A stretch of DNA of 64,000 nucleotides from Myxocyprinus asiaticus (GCF_019703515.2 NC_059362.1:25852826-25916825); one strand, 5' to 3'; positions 10,213 through 22,966 are shown, numbered from the stretch's first letter. Program-made: numbers and translations. The notes: a model not told the origin generated them from the sequence alone.

Positions 10213-10410
10213 AGTGGTGGCTCAGTGGTTAAGGCTCTGGGTTACTGATCAGAAGGTTGGGGTTCAAGCCGGATGCCAGTGTTGGGCCCTTGAGCAAGGC
10301 CCTTGACCCTATCTGCTCCAGGGGTGCCATATCATGGCTGACCCTACACTCTGACCCTAGCTTAGCTGGGATATGTGGAAAAAAAGAATTTCACTGTATG
10401 TATGATAAAT
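10213..10410 (+). mobile_element. tRNA-derived SINE
   Basis: The sequence has an A-box-like start (GTGGCTCAGTGGTTAAGGC) and a B-box-like GGTTGGGGTTCAAGCC. It then has the TTGAGCAAGGCCCTTGACCC and TCATGGCTGACCCTACACTC body known from a widespread fish SINE. It ends at an AT-rich tail after AAAAGAATTTCACTGTATG. It is non-coding, moved by LINE enzymes, and not a functional tRNA. Confidence 0.8.
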
Positions 10411-10965
10411 ATGATTATAAATATTATAATTACATTACACAGCAGTTATTTGTTTGTACATGCCAATAGCTCAAAGTGAATCTCACAAAGCCTGCCAAGA
10501 ACATGCTGGGGACACATTTTTGACCAAAATCATAATAATAATAAAAAAAAATTAATGAAGAAAGTCCTTCCACATGAATTTTGAAACCAGTGGATAAGTG
10601 GAATAGAAAAATAGGCCTGTGACGTTTTTTGTGCTGTTGGGGGGTATATGGGTTGTGGTCAAAGAAATGAATCAATAATCAGAGTCTTTTACAAAAAGAA
10701 TGAATGTGTCACATACAACTGTCCTTCAAAAGGCAGAGACACTCAGAAAATGTGAAACAAACGGGGACGAACATTAGTAGGGATATTTATGGTCATATTA
10801 GAATGTGTTATTGTGCCAGATCTTTTACAGCGGTAAAAGTCAACTGGGCATCTGTACGTAGAAATAAAGACCATCGTCTGATTCTGAGACTAGTTGTGTC
10901 CAAGCACTATCAAGCGGACACAATAAACATCACTGTCTAGTTGTTGGTCACAACCATTTAGGTAT
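10411..10965. other. Intergenic stretch between the two ZNF106-like copies, nothing recognised
   Basis: It contains A-rich and AT-rich sequence without a supported gene or repeat ends. Confidence 0.4.
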
Positions 10966-12560
10966 TCCATAGGGATGGGCAGATTGATCCTAAAGTATTT
11001 TCCGATACTGATGTCGTATCGAGATATCAATACTCGCATACAAATTTCGACACTAAAGGTTTTTACTAAACTAGTGATTTTATTATTTCTTTACCATGAA
11101 GACTATTGCATTTCATAAGACTCAAAGTGAAAAATAAATAAATAAATAAATATAAGCAAATGGCATGTGTATGAATTTATTTCTCCTTTCGCTCAGTTTA
11201 ATGTGCAGCAGACTAATGCTCAAGAGACATGTATTCGCAGACAGCGCTCATTTGAATAAAAAATTTTATTTTAAAATGTTTTTGTATTTGATTTGGTGGA
11301 CAAACGTTGACAATATTAAGATTATTTTTAAGAAATAATAATAAGATTATCCCAAACTACTCGTGCCAATTTTTTCCTCAAGAATTTCAGCTTTTCTTTT
11401 TTACTGTTTCCAATAGGGCTGGGTTTTGATTCAGATTTCCCGATTCAATTCGGATTCACAAGCTCTCGGTTCAGTTTTTTTTCCTATTACATACAATATC
11501 GATTCAAATGGTTATATTTCAGTTATACTGTCCCATTTGCTTACATAAAAAATACATTATATCCCAGCTAATGCTGCTAATTATACAGAGGACCTTCCAA
11601 CTGGGTACAAAATGAAAATATTAATTTTACTCATTATATTTGATTAGTTTTTCATCATTTTGGCCACATTTTAGCTTTAAAAAAATTGACAAATCTTTTT
11701 AAAAAATTTAAATATTTGCTAATCAATATATATGATATTATGTTGCATACATTCTATTTTGCTAAATTTTTATTGTTTAATTGCATAATTGTACTATTTA
11801 CAGGTATTTATATTGATTTGTTGAATATGTTCTAAAAACCGGTACTGACTCTAAAGAAATCCGGCAACCGTATATGACCACGTTAACGAGAGATACTCAA
11901 ATCGTGCTATGCCTGATTGGAATTCAAATACTGACTGTAAAGAACAGAAAGGGTATTAAAAGAGACATTATTCATTGACAAATGGGTCGCGTGCATCTCG
12001 TCTGGAACAACTTTTACTCTCAACACACAGTGAAAGGATCTTGATGCTGAATACTCCAACACTATACTACACAATCACTGGTGTGTGAAATGTAAACATT
12101 TACCAGCCAGTTGCCAAATATATACATTTTTAGTTGCATAGTGCAAAATTTGGTTGCAAATGCAAGTGATTTCCTCTCATTGTAGGAGAGGGTTGTGCAT
12201 TGAGTAAAAGATCCATGAAGATTGCATGTATTGGGAAATCAATATTTTGATCCACCCCTAGTTTCAAGCAGTTGCTGATATAGAAATGTATTTAAATGTA
12301 TTTATTTGATTAAATTTTGTGCAAAATTTTAAATCTGTTAAACGATCGAAAATGATCAGTTGTTAATAAATGATAAACACAAATAGATGTCTGATGATTT
12401 GCAGTGTAGGCCTATAAATAAAAAACGTGATGTCTTTTAAATATAATATTTTACATATATATTTAAATATATAAAAAAATCAGTTTAATAGAGGTATCGG
12501 TATTAATATCGATATCAACGAGTTTGGCATTGATAATACTTGGTATCGGATCAAAACGAA
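10966..12560. mobile_element. Nested hAT-like non-autonomous repeats
   Basis: The outer part starts GGGATGGGCAGATT with TATCGAGATATCAATACT. Its mirror is near 12495-12550 (ATCGGTATTAATATCGATAT and TTGGTATCGGATC). Inside, AATAGGGCTGGGTTTTGATT at about 11412 is mirrored by TTTTGATCCACCCCTAG at about 12246-12262, which suggests a second element inserted in the first. Such 'tagggctggg...gatcgat' ends are typical of fish hAT-type elements. No transposase is visible. Confidence 0.45.
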
Positions 12561-13277
12561 AATAGGTGGCATCCTGGTGTCGCATCGGTCCTCGCGCTTT
12601 CTTTTTGCGGTGACGTCAGAGAGGCCTGCCAATGGCGTAAACTCTGTCATCAAAAACTACACTACATTTCTTTATGGTATGATTCAGAAAACGCGCGAAG
12701 GGGTATATCAACCCATCGAAAACAAATGTTTTTAAAAGACTCTCCTTAGATCAAGGTGTAACTGGCTCACAATCTTTGTGTTTTCTGTCACACTGCCATA
12801 CACGAAAAGATTTAAGTCTTTCAGCTTGAGTAGTTGCTCTGAATATTAAGAGGTATTGACTTATCAAAAAATTATTTGTAAATATGTATGCCTATAGTGA
12901 GTGTGGACGATAAATCTCTTTCAATGTGTGTTTCTTTGCTACAACAAGCCATGGACATCAAAAGAGAGAAAGGATTTAGGAACCTTAAGAGCACCAAACT
13001 CAAACAATTGAACATATGCTTAATCTACCATCAATGCCAAGGAGGGGTTAGTAATTTTGATTAAAAAAGTTTTCACAATCACATCTTTGCACTGACAAGA
13101 CATCCTTTTTCAGAAATACAATCTTGAAAGAATTGTGCTTAGATGCATGAAGTGATTTCTAATTGACAGTTCTTCCACTCTTAAACATTTTTATGGTCAT
13201 AGATGTTTGTAGCAAATTATGAACATGTTCTAGACCTCTTCAACTTCAACTCTTTAACTTAATATTTGTTTCCACAG

Positions 13278-13339
13278 AATTTGGACAAACATGTGCATTC
13301 TTATGGCCACCATCACGCAATTGAACAACTAAAGGGCAG
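13278..13339 (+). CDS. znf106: ZNF106-like copy 2, finger exon b1
   Basis: This 62-nt exon (CAG acceptor, GTATGG donor) reads NLDKHVHSYGHHHAIEQLKG. It supplies the histidines of the first finger. Its length equals b2 of copy 1. Confidence 0.6.
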
Positions 13340-13429
13340 GTATGGAAGTAAAAAGCATTTCATTGTCATTTCTTGCTCTAGAATTAAAAGTTAAAAAACA
13401 TAAAAACAAAAAAGTTTTCCTTCTTGCAG

Positions 13430-13638
13430 TGGAAAAGTGCATAAGTGCATAAGTGTTGGGCTTGTGATATATCTGTGATGGAACAAGAGCTATACAAAAA
13501 CCACATTGTCACTCATGATCACAAACGCAATATTCAGAGACTACAGGAAAGAAGACTCAAAGGAGAATGTCAAGTGAATTACTTTGCTGAACTTGATGAT
13601 CAACGGAAAGCTCTTTGTATCCAAAGAATCAAACTAAA
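13430..13638 (+). pseudogene. znf106: ZNF106-like copy 2, finger exon c1 with 8-nt duplication
   Basis: GTGCATAA occurs twice in tandem at 13437-13452, where the other finger exons have it once. The insertion places a TAA before HKCWACDISVMEQELYKNHI in the finger's frame. The rest of the exon is open to a GTAAGC donor. Confidence 0.6.
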
Positions 13639-13663
13639 GTAAGCTTTTCAGCTCATAGACCAA

Positions 13664-14185
13664 CAGTACTGTGCAAAAGTCTTAGGCACATAAGATGTTT
13701 CATAAAACATTTATCTTAAGATGGTTATTTGTATCTTCATCTTTAGTGTGTCAATAGGATATATACATTTTAGACTCCCAAACATTCCTTTTGCAAATAG
13801 AATAGATTAGAATAGAAGAACAGGGAGCCCTGCAACAGATGTCATGGCCCCCACAGAGCCCCCTGCCGAACATGGAGTCAGTCTGGGATTACATGAAGCA
13901 ACTGAGACCGCCTAAATATAAAGAAGAACTGTGGTGAATTCTCCAAGAAGCTTGAAACATCCTATCTGCTAACAACCAAGAACAACTGTATCCAGGTGTC
14001 CCTAGGAGAATTGGTGCTGTTTTAAAGGCAAAGATGGTCACATCAAATATTGATTTAGCTTTTTTATGTTTACTGGACTTTGAATGACGTAAATTGTTAA
14101 ATGAAAACTATTTATGGCATTATTTTTTGAAGAAATCTTAATTATGCAACATTTTTCACAAGGTCCTAAAACTTTTGCACAGTAA
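13664..14185. mobile_element. Internally deleted Tc1-type element
   Basis: The ends are CAGTACTGTGCAAAAGTCTT and, mirrored, AAAACTTTTGCACAGTA. Inside, 13830-14045 translates with stops to a Tc1 transposase C-terminal part (ESVWDYMKQLRPPKYKEELW and PRRIGAVLKAK). A sister copy lies at 45965-46508. It sits in a ZNF106-like copy 2 intron. Confidence 0.75.
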
Positions 14186-14326
14186 TGTACATCTTAAACA
14201 AGGCTAAACCTATCTCATTCAGCAAAGGTATTTGAATCACAATTGGGATTTGCACTATTACATCAAATATAATCTTTAGTTTGTCTTCTGGGTCCAATGA
14301 ACCAAGTCCTTTCATTATCCATTTAG

Positions 14327-14384
14327 GGAAAAACTACAGCGAATAGAGAGATGTTTGGTCTGCTTTCATGATTTCCAATTAAAG
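14327..14384 (+). CDS. znf106: ZNF106-like copy 2, finger exon a2
   Basis: The exon is open from a TTTAG acceptor to a GTAAGC donor and reads EKLQRIERCLVCFHDFQLK. The C-x2-C pair matches the start of a ZNF106 finger. It is the intact counterpart of the broken a2 in copy 1 (3997). Confidence 0.6.
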
Positions 14385-16629
14385 GTAAGCAGTTTTTTAA
14401 AACATTGTTTTTTTAAATGCATGTCAAAAGTGACAGGAGAGCACACCCGTCCCTTTGAGAGTTAAAATCTTGTGGCTTGAGCCTAAAAACAATCATCTTT
14501 ATAATTTGTCAGTGGGTTATAAGCACAGAAAGAACAATAAGAAGTATGGCTGCAGGCAGCAGGACCATGCATGGCCTTAGTTCACTAAGCACAATGCAAA
14601 GAGACAAGGTCAACAGAGGAACAACCCTGAGAAAGCCCATCCTGTGTTGGGTTCTAACACACAACCTTTGGGGTACTAGCTTAGAGCTGTACCCATCTAC
14701 ACCGCACCACAACATGTGACACTATAACTGTTGCCAAAGAGACAAATATATAAAGTTCACAGAAAAGTATGGAAAAATGTTGTAATGGCAAGAAAACGGT
14801 TCCCGATGATAGTTTTATAATTTTTGACCAATATGTGGCCCTTAAGTTTAAACTCAGCACAAGTTGGCAACCTCACATTCTGTTTGTTGACTTAGGGAGA
14901 ACATCCCTATGCCCTGCTCACTATGAAGGACAGAGCTCTTGATGTGGGCTCTTCGAAGGGAGCATGGTATTTTTGTATAAATGTACCCTAACAGTCTCGT
15001 GGAAGGGCAATTCTTGGAAAAAAAAAAGTAATTTTCTTACTTTTGTTTGAAACAACCCTTCGAATGGCGTCCCCTTAGCAGTTCCCTTAAAGGGCACAAA
15101 AATGCTGTTTGGAAAATAATTTTCCTACTGAAACAGGAACTTGAATAGGTTTTAGTTTACATCGCAGCCCGGCAAAGCCACACACACACCCACACACACC
15201 TTTTCCACTGAAATGGTGTTCAGGAACTGAGAATCTCAATACCGGCTCACTTTTCCACTGATTTCAGAACCAAACAATGATACAATATTCATGATGTATA
15301 TTTATTACCAGCCCGTAAACAAATACAGCTCATCACAGTCTTTGTTTCCAACGAGTCTCACAATCTGCTTTTCAACTGTCAAAAGATAACAAATAAAATT
15401 CATATAAATTATTTCTTACATATGGTATTTGTAAATAATACTTGTTAAACAGGGAAGTTTAAGAGGCTGGAGCCGTTGTGCAAGTTCAATGCAGATGAAT
15501 GAGAAACAAGTGAGTAAAAGATCTCAATACATCAATATTTTGATTCGCAACACAATAAACAAAGTATAAAGAACACTTACTTGTGCTGTATATCCCAAGA
15601 AACCTCAGAAAAATGCCTGCACTTAAAAATAATAATAAACTCCAACCACTTTCTTTGCATCTAAATCCTGCGTTCCATTCAGAAGTGATCATCCCTATGC
15701 CCTATTCCCTTCAAAGACAACTAAATTCATTGTGAGAGCTTCGGAGGGCTGAAAGGTGAGGTCATTTAGAACTCCCATTTTTTGCCATTTTATACTCCCA
15801 TTTTTACACACACATGGGCAGAAAGCTCAAAAAGTATTCATTCATTACAGTTGAAGTGTATATGTGTAAATTTGTGAATGCAGCATTTCAGAAAAAATAT
15901 CATCCCTGAATTCAAACATGATCGGCCAATCTCTAATCACAGGGTAAAGACCAATATCGGGCGTGATTGGTGGATTGATTATTTATCGATAAGTGTGTTC
16001 CTTAAGACAATTGTTTGCAATTGAATAAAAAATGGCAGACAAGTAATATGGTCAAAACTGACAATTGGCAAAACTAAAAATTTCCATAGTTTTAAGAAAT
16101 GTAAAAAAATATTCGTATTATCGACCTGTATGTGGCGGTGTCCCTAAACTGATCAGGTACACAGGAGCATGGCGCCAATGATGCTTACCAGGTTTTGTTA
16201 CATTACACCAAAGTGTAGGTAAAGCAGTTGACAGGAAATACAAAATAGTGGAAAAACAACATAGACAACATTGGAAATCACTGGGATTGGTATCGTTGAA
16301 TTGAAATCGTTGGACCGCAGGGGCCTTGTATAAAAGCTGCACACAAACAAAATGTGCATCGAAAGGTGTGTGTTATTTTCCATGTGCACAATTGGGATTT
16401 ATGTATAAAAAAAGTAATTACATAAAAGTGTATAATATGTATGACTCTACTGTTCTAATGTATATGGACTGGCAATTCCAGTTGGCATTAGGGGGAAACT
16501 GAACTGTGTGTTTAATCTCATTTACTGCATTCTTAAATGTTTTATAGTATTTTAGGCTGTTAGCACATTACAGCTATGATTATGAGCTCTATTTTGTTTT
16601 TTCATAATTACTCATCTTTGTTTTCACAG
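14385..16629. other. Long intron of copy 2, no gene recognised
   Basis: CATCCCTATGCCCT occurs at about 14907 and 15690 with nearby 'gaaggg' motifs, hinting at an old inverted-repeat element around 14890-15740. A short CA-rich run is at 15180-15200. Nothing else is supported. Confidence 0.3.
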
Positions 16630-16770
16630 AGTTTGGACAGACGTGCATACTTATGGCCACCATCTGGCAATTGAGAAACTAAAGGGCAGGTACAGTATGG
16701 AACTAAAAAGATGATTGTCATGCCTTGCTCATGTATAAAAAGTGCAAATTGGACTCATTTCTTCTTACAG

Positions 16771-16965
16771 TGAACAAGTTCATAAGTGCTGGGGTTGTGA
16801 TATATCTGTGACCGGACTAGAGCTGTACAGGAAGCATATTGCCACTCATGAGCACAAAAACAATCTGCTCAAACAAAAAAGAGGTGAAGTAGAGGAACAA
16901 ATACAATGACCTACAATGTGCCAAAGGAAATTAAAGCCATTTGTGCCCAAAGAGACAAAAAAAAG
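16771..16965 (+). pseudogene. znf106: ZNF106-like copy 2, finger exon c2 with frameshift
   Basis: From a CAG acceptor it reads VHKCWGCDISVTGLELYRKH and then ATHEHKNNLLKQKRG, an intact finger. It then meets TGA. The homologous tail continues in another frame (PKEIKAICAQRDKKK) up to a GTAAGC donor, so a small indel lies near 16885-16910. Confidence 0.6.
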
Positions 16966-17092
16966 GTAAGCTTGTTTTCCCACACATCCAAGACGTGCAG
17001 TTATATGCTTTCAATGAATGGAAGATGAGTCATTAAAATGCCTGGAAAATAATTGAATGACATATTAGTCCATTCTTTTTTCAATATTCATT

Positions 17093-17656
17093 ATCAGTCA
17101 AAAGTTTGGACATGACTTAATTTATGTTTCTTGTGATCTAAAAACTTTTTGATCTGAAAGTTTGACCTTAAATGCTTGAAATTAATTTTGTAGACATATT
17201 ATGTCTAAGTATGAATTTCTTTTCAAAAGCAAAAATGTAAATAAACAAGTGGACTTGATAGTGAAGGTAAAGCAGCCAAGCCAACATGCGCCCAGCATAC
17301 ATGGCAACCGTATGCTGGGCATTTGAATACTTCATGATATTGAGATATTGAGGAGGATGCAATTCGGTAACCTTGTCAACCCTGATGAAGGCTGAAACGC
17401 ATCGGTTTTATTTAAATAAATGTTGTCCCCTCAACAAAGGTTGCTAGATTCATCCTCCTCATTCGTGCTTTGTTCTGTCTATGCCCCTTGCTTGTTAGTG
17501 AAGTTGCACCGGATTCATTATCCCAATCTATTCACTGAAATATTGACAAGAGTGTCCAGAGCTGAAATCTAAGCAAAGGGTGGCTACTTCGAATAATCAA
17601 AAATAAAAGATAATTTTGATTTGTTTAACATTATTGGTCACTACTTTTGACAGATA
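17093..17656. mobile_element. Degraded Tc1-type inverted-repeat element
   Basis: AGTCAAAAGTTTGGACATGA at the left and GTCACTACTTTTGACA at the right match the family at 43575-44115, including the internal TTTTGATCTGAAAG stretch. It is non-coding, in an intron of copy 2. Confidence 0.6.
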
Positions 17657-17719
17657 ATGTCAATATCTTTTGTCTCAGGATTGCTGTCACTGACAATGTA
17701 CTACTTGTCTATCCTTCAG

Positions 17720-18097
17720 AACTGTGAAAAAGAAAAAGAAGACCACAACAAAAAGGAAGAAGGCTAAAAAAGAGACTGTAATTCAGAATTGTCAGATGGA
17801 GAACAAGAGTCAGATTCATTTTACAATACCTGTCCCATTGCATGAGGCATTCACAAGTGACCAGTTACCACCATCTTACAATCTTTTCTCTGCTTTGGAA
17901 AAGTTCCAACAGAACCATTTAACATCAAGACAGTTTAACCAAAAACTGCCAAAAAAGAGACATGAGTCAAATTGGCCCCTTGTGAAAATGCCTTGTCTTG
18001 AGATTACATCAGAGTATCCAACTCACATGCCTACTTGTGGAAGATGTCCCTCCCCTGATGGAAAAGAGGCAGAAATGGCAAGGCAGGGCATGCATGG
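17720..18097 (+). CDS. znf106: ZNF106-like copy 2, exon d (short form)
   Basis: Open from CAG to a GTGAGT donor. It begins with a lysine-rich run (VKKKKKTTTKRKKAKKE) that could act as a nuclear signal, followed by QLPPSYNLFSALEKFQQN and QFNQKLPKKRHE, aligned with exon d of copy 1. It ends about 450 nt earlier than copy 1. Confidence 0.55.
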
Positions 18098-18577
18098 GTG
18101 AGTAAAGCAATGATGAGCTACAAGAGAATGTGCTTTACGGTCATTATGTTTACGTGCACAGTTATAATCAAGCTGCAGCAGGTTTTTGTATAGTTGAGCT
18201 ACAGTCTTCATCTGTTTACCAAGTATACATGACACAATGTGTTATGCAAGTGTAAATACAGTACATTGTTGCATGTTACCTCTGTCTTTCAAGCATGTGT
18301 ACCACACCAACACCCAGGGCCATTTCTGAGCATATGGGGGCCCTAAGCGATTAATTACTAACAGAAGTTTATTTTATTTTTTTACAATAAATTAACAAAA
18401 AATGTACAATAAGTTACCAATAAATAACTATACAAATGAAGAATAAATGACTATAAATAACAAGAAATAACCTAAATAACAAAAAACTTAAAATAAAAAA
18501 AACAACCTTGCTTTGTGGGGCCCCCTGGTGGTTCGGGGGCCCTAAGTGTCTGCTTGTATCGCTTATAGCTACGTTAA
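18098..18577. other. Intronic stretch with GGGGGCCCTAAG inverted ends
   Basis: CATATGGGGGCCCTAAGCG (about 18332) and TTCGGGGGCCCTAAGTGTC (about 18533) bracket an A-rich stretch. They may be part of a short repeat. No gene is seen. Confidence 0.3.
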
Positions 18578-18722
18578 CATTTATGCATTTGGTAGATGCT
18601 TTTATCCAAAGAGACTGACAGTGCATATATTTATTTTATCAGTTTGTGTGTTTCCTGGGAATCAAACACATGATCTTGGCGTTGCTAGCAGCATGCTCTA
18701 CAAGTTGAGCTACAGGAACCCT
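18578..18722 (-). mobile_element. tRNA-derived SINE, minus strand
   Basis: On the minus strand, 18722-18648 is tRNA-like (TGTAGCTCAACTTGTAGAGC and a B-box GTTTGATTCCCAGG). It ends with the common SINE 3' segment TTTGGATAAAAGCATCTACC and AAATGCATAAATGTTAACG. It is a retroposed element, not a working tRNA gene. Confidence 0.75.
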
Positions 18723-18785
18723 AGAAATGGCTCTGCCGACACCAATAGAGTGCAACTTTTTCACCCGTGTTGGTTTCTGAAATAT

Positions 18786-19370
18786 TTCTCCCATTAACTT
18801 TTTCCATTGGGATATCATAAAATCCTTCATAAGAGTTCTAAGCCATGAACCAAACAGAGGTGAATTGCAATATTACAAACTTTTCAGACAAAAAGACAAA
18901 GGTACTGTGTACGTGACTGTGTTCTTGAGGGCATAAACTAAAATCCTATAAAGCATTGCGAATAATGTAATCAAATAGAAAACTTTAAAGTTGTTTATCA
19001 TAAGTATAGAAACAGTATATTTTGATTTTATTGCAAAAACTTTTTCAGCCATCTGGGTTCCAGAAGTATTTTCCCCATTCATTTCTTCCATTTACTTTTT
19101 ATAATATCCTTCATAAAAGTTGTAAGCCATGAACCAAACCAACCAGGTGAATTACAACATCACAAACTTTGTTTTAAGGAAAAAAAATATTTGAAAATCG
19201 CACATAAAGACAAAGGTACAAGGCTGTGTACTTAAAAATTTTCTTGAGGGTACAAACTACAATCCCATGAAGCATTGCAAATGATGTCATTGAATAAGAA
19301 ATTATGGGAATATATAGAACTATTGATTTTAGGTTGTTGATTATAAGTATAGAAACAATTTATTTTACGT
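18786..19370 (+). repeat. Direct duplication of about 280 nt (18786-19033 and 19071-19370)
   Basis: Both units contain AGCCATGAACCAAACBA-type sequence, GGTGAATT(G/A)CAA, ACAAAGGTAC, TTCTTGAGGG(C/T)A, AAGCATTGC(G/A)AAT and TTATAAGTATAGAAACA in the same order. The divergence is visible, so the duplication is not recent. It is non-coding, within an intron of copy 2. Confidence 0.7.
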
Positions 19371-21653
19371 TTTTTGCTTAGAATAAAGATCACGATTCTA
19401 AAGAAAAATGCTTATTTCAGTGATTTACAAAATCTGGACATAAGGATATTAAACAAAGTAGCATATAATTTACTAGAGGTTTGCTGCTTCAATCTATGCA
19501 AAAATGCAATAAAGTTGTAAATCAAATACATAAATTTAAAAAGTCCTAAGTCCACAAGAAGGCACAACGAATACATTATAACCCAAACAGCTCCTTGTGA
19601 TTATTGCAAAAAACAACAACAACAACAAAAAAATCCTGTTACAAAAACGGCAAAATGAATAAAAACAATTTAACATGTTTCTCACATGTTAAGTAAAAAG
19701 CAAAATGAGCAGAAAAAAGCTTCATTAACAGTTCTATGTTAACTTGGTATTGCACTTGTAAGCAAATATGCAATAAAACACTTATTTTACAAATGTTTTT
19801 TTTTTTTAAATAAATATGAACAATTTAAATTAAAACAATGAGGTCTTCAGTGTTTCTCTTGTAAAACTTGCTTCAAGCTTGTAAAGGAATTGTTCAAGAG
19901 CCAGTAATTAAATAGAGAACAGAGTTAACTGTGCTTTAAGTGTTTTAGCAACAGTAGCAATTAAACATTTAAAAGATTATAAGAAAAAAGCATTAAAAAA
20001 GGTAATTTAATGCAAATGAAAGTACTTAAGTATTTGACACTTTTTACTGTGTGATTATTAGATATACATTAATACTGATTTGATGCAGTAAGAATGCCTG
20101 AATGCCTATAACAGACAGCATGCAGCTTATATACATTTAGACATCGCACAAATCTAACATTTTGAAGAATTTGTCCCATCTGCTTATACATTAACAGCTG
20201 TTTGCTTTAATATCTCATCAAGACAATGCAGATTTAATCCTGTCTGTTTACACTGGTAATTCATTAACAGCTGTGTTTACATTAATATCACCTCAAAGAG
20301 GGGTATTTTGATTAAAAACAGTGCAGGAGCGCTGCATTCGTCACAAGATACAAGCGCACGGGCAGACACATGTATGCGAGCGTTTGAAAGCATCCGGCTG
20401 TGATAAAACAGTGCACGGGTAGTGAATTTAATCAGATCTTGGCAAAGCCGGTATTTTTGTAGCATCGGTGGCTATTAAAATATTGAACTGAACAGAGATT
20501 GTCACACTCCAAGCTAATCGTGGCTGCACCCTGCAGTTTGTTAAGCACTGTGCTGGACAAACGTCTTTGGCCATTGCATTTTAGTTTATTCAGCATCTCT
20601 TGCAGGAGCGCTGTGTTTTGTAGATGTCATATAAAGTTTAAAAGATCAACATTTAAAAATGCATCTTGAAGTGAATTTTGAATTTAAATTTGACCGCATT
20701 ACAAAGGCATGCCACGGGAACATAAATAATTACATATTGCAGAATTGTTGTCATTTAGAAATGAGATTCCGTGGGTTACTCAATCGAGATTGCGATCTTT
20801 TAATCGTGCAGCTCTAATATGTACAAATATACAGGATAAGTAGTTTAAGGGTGAAGGAAAACGGACTCAATTACGTCATTCACAGTGCGTTATGGGAACG
20901 CATGGTCGCTCCAAGGCATACTTTGCTGGTTTCATTGGCCGTCGTTATCTGATTGGTGGCTCTTTCTCTGCTGTATGGATAATGTAGTTGTTTACCATGA
21001 ATTCCACAATCAAATACCATTTTTAAACAATGAAGTTGAAATAACGCAGACGGATGGCTTTGACGGACGCATATACCATCGGTGAACAACCTCGGAGCTC
21101 ACAGTAGGTCTGTCTTTTGAAGGTTTTTAAGTTAGCGTTCAAAACCAGTTCCCCAATAAAACATTTTTTATAGGATTTTTACTTCTGGAATCAGACTTTT
21201 GTGCTATATTGTAATCCGATTAATGTATATACATGACAGGCCCGGCTCCAGCTATAAGATGGACAGTTAGAAGGGTGGTTGCCAAAGTGGCCCAAACTCA
21301 CGATTGGGTGGGCCAGGCTTAAATATTAAATACACAGTGCAATTTCAGCACGGATTGTACCTGCTTAACGTGATTGAGGGTGGTTTGCAAGTAAGACGCA
21401 GGTATTTGTGCTGAAATACCACCCGCAAAGGTGGTGCAACTGTTTAGTGAATCTGCCCCATAGACTATTAGATCAAAAAGTGTGTCTCTTCATAATGAAA
21501 GCCTTCCTTACCTTGATTAAGGTTATGAAAAGAGATGGTGAGTTTGTTAATGTACCACTGAAGACAAATTAATGGAACTTGATCTTACGTCAATTCTTCT
21601 ATCTCTTACATTTAGACCAACTTCTTAACATCTCTTTCACAATTTCCCTTTAG
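19371..21653. other. Rest of the intron before exon e of copy 2, no gene recognised
   Basis: AT-rich sequence with A-runs and scattered ACATTAACAGCTGT motifs. No coding block or clear repeat end is supported. Confidence 0.35.
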
Positions 21654-21921
21654 AGAAAGCATTAATGCACAAGAGCCGTATGTTGCCTCTATTCCGTCTG
21701 TAACTTCTCTGGTTGAGATGTTTGAGAGTGGGACTTCAGGAACCTACAAAACAAATGATCGACAAGTTTTAGAGATCTGTGAAGAAGTTCAGTCTCATAC
21801 TGTGTGGGTTAAGAAAGAGAAATCAAATGAGCATGATACAGCAGGAGAAATAAAACAGGAGGATCACAACAGCTTTGAAACCTTCTCCTGCAATCTCCAG
21901 CAAACCAAGAGGAAAAAAACA
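21654..21921 (+). CDS. znf106: ZNF106-like copy 2, exon e
   Basis: Open from TTTAG to a GTATGA donor. It includes SVTSLVEMFESGTSGTYKTN, VKKEKSNEHDTAGEIKQEDH and a QTKRKKT end. Acidic and lysine-rich, probably disordered. It is the undeleted counterpart of exon e in copy 1. Confidence 0.6.
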
Positions 21922-22308
21922 GTATGAGAATTTTAGAGGAAAGTTGTAACGAGTAACTGAAATCCAATATTTAAAAGTATTAACTACTTTTCCAGGATGT
22001 TTCAAGTATGACTCATCTGAATCCAGAGACTAAAGACACAACATTTAAAATAACATGTAAGTGTTCAGTTAAAGCTTTAAGAAGCATTTATGGTAAAGTT
22101 CTCTCCTGTATTAATGGGAGGAAGTGCAAACTTAAATACAAGGTGAAGGGTTTGTTGTCATATTGTCCTTATTATTACAGAAGTCTTGACAGTCAAAAGA
22201 GTTATATGCCAATTGATCTCCAGTTAACTGTGATTGATAATTCAACACACTGATATAGTCCACATGATTTAAGTCTTTCACAATATTAATTATTAGTATG
22301 ATTTTTAG

Positions 22309-22454
22309 AGCATGTGGATGAGTTGATAACACTGTCTTTGAGAGAAGAGGAACTTAACTCTTTGGAGAATGTAGGTGAGCAGCTGCTCCAGGTGTACTCC
22401 ACCCTGCAGAACTCAAACACAAAAGTTCAGCGTCTTCTGGCAGTTAAACAACAG
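22309..22454 (+). CDS. znf106: ZNF106-like copy 2, exon g (diagnostic segment)
   Basis: Peptide ELITLSLREEELNSLENVGE followed by LLQVYSTLQNSNTKVQRLLA and VKQQ. The SLREEEL and VQRLL...KQQ blocks match human ZNF106 almost residue for residue at those positions. The acceptor TTTTTAG and donor GTATAT are conserved with copy 1. Confidence 0.75.
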
Positions 22455-22790
22455 GTATATGACTGCTCCATTAATCATCTGCATCACAAGCCATTTTCAT
22501 CCCTAAATGTATTAGAAGCCTGAAAATTTTCCAAGGCCCACACAACATGCTTTGTTTTCTAAAATCAATCTAAAAATGAAAATTCCTCATTGGTTCTGAT
22601 TGATTAGCAGTTTTACATACAGTCAGACAGAAAACAAATGCCTGTGTTTTCCCCCTCAATATTTTCTCTGTAGTCACAATCTGTTTTGTTTTTTCACTAA
22701 CAATATTTTGTGTGGCCATCAAGTGCAAACAAATAAACCTGAAATAATGATATATCATATTTAATACAATATAAATTACTCTGTTGTCAG

Positions 22791-22851
22791 GTATCCTCAG
22801 AGATGGCATCTCTTTGCGAAAAGCACATAAAGATCCTGCAGGACATACAGA
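22791..22851 (+). CDS. znf106: ZNF106-like copy 2, exon h
   Basis: Reads VSSEMASLCEKHIKILQDIQ, 61 nt, CAG acceptor and GTAAGA donor. It matches MEMSALRTHRIQILQGLQ of human ZNF106. Confidence 0.7.
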
Positions 22852-22966
22852 GTAAGAGCTCTTTTAGTGTCTTGTTTTAGCAGTTATTAGCTCATGGACT
22901 GACAAAGTATTTCCACTGAAGAAATGCTGTTCTCCTATGTTTCAAATATCCAATTAATTTTGCATG

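Noticed and set aside
18648..18722. Minus-strand tRNA gene
   Set aside because: It is tRNA-like but followed by the common SINE 3' segment; treated as a SINE.
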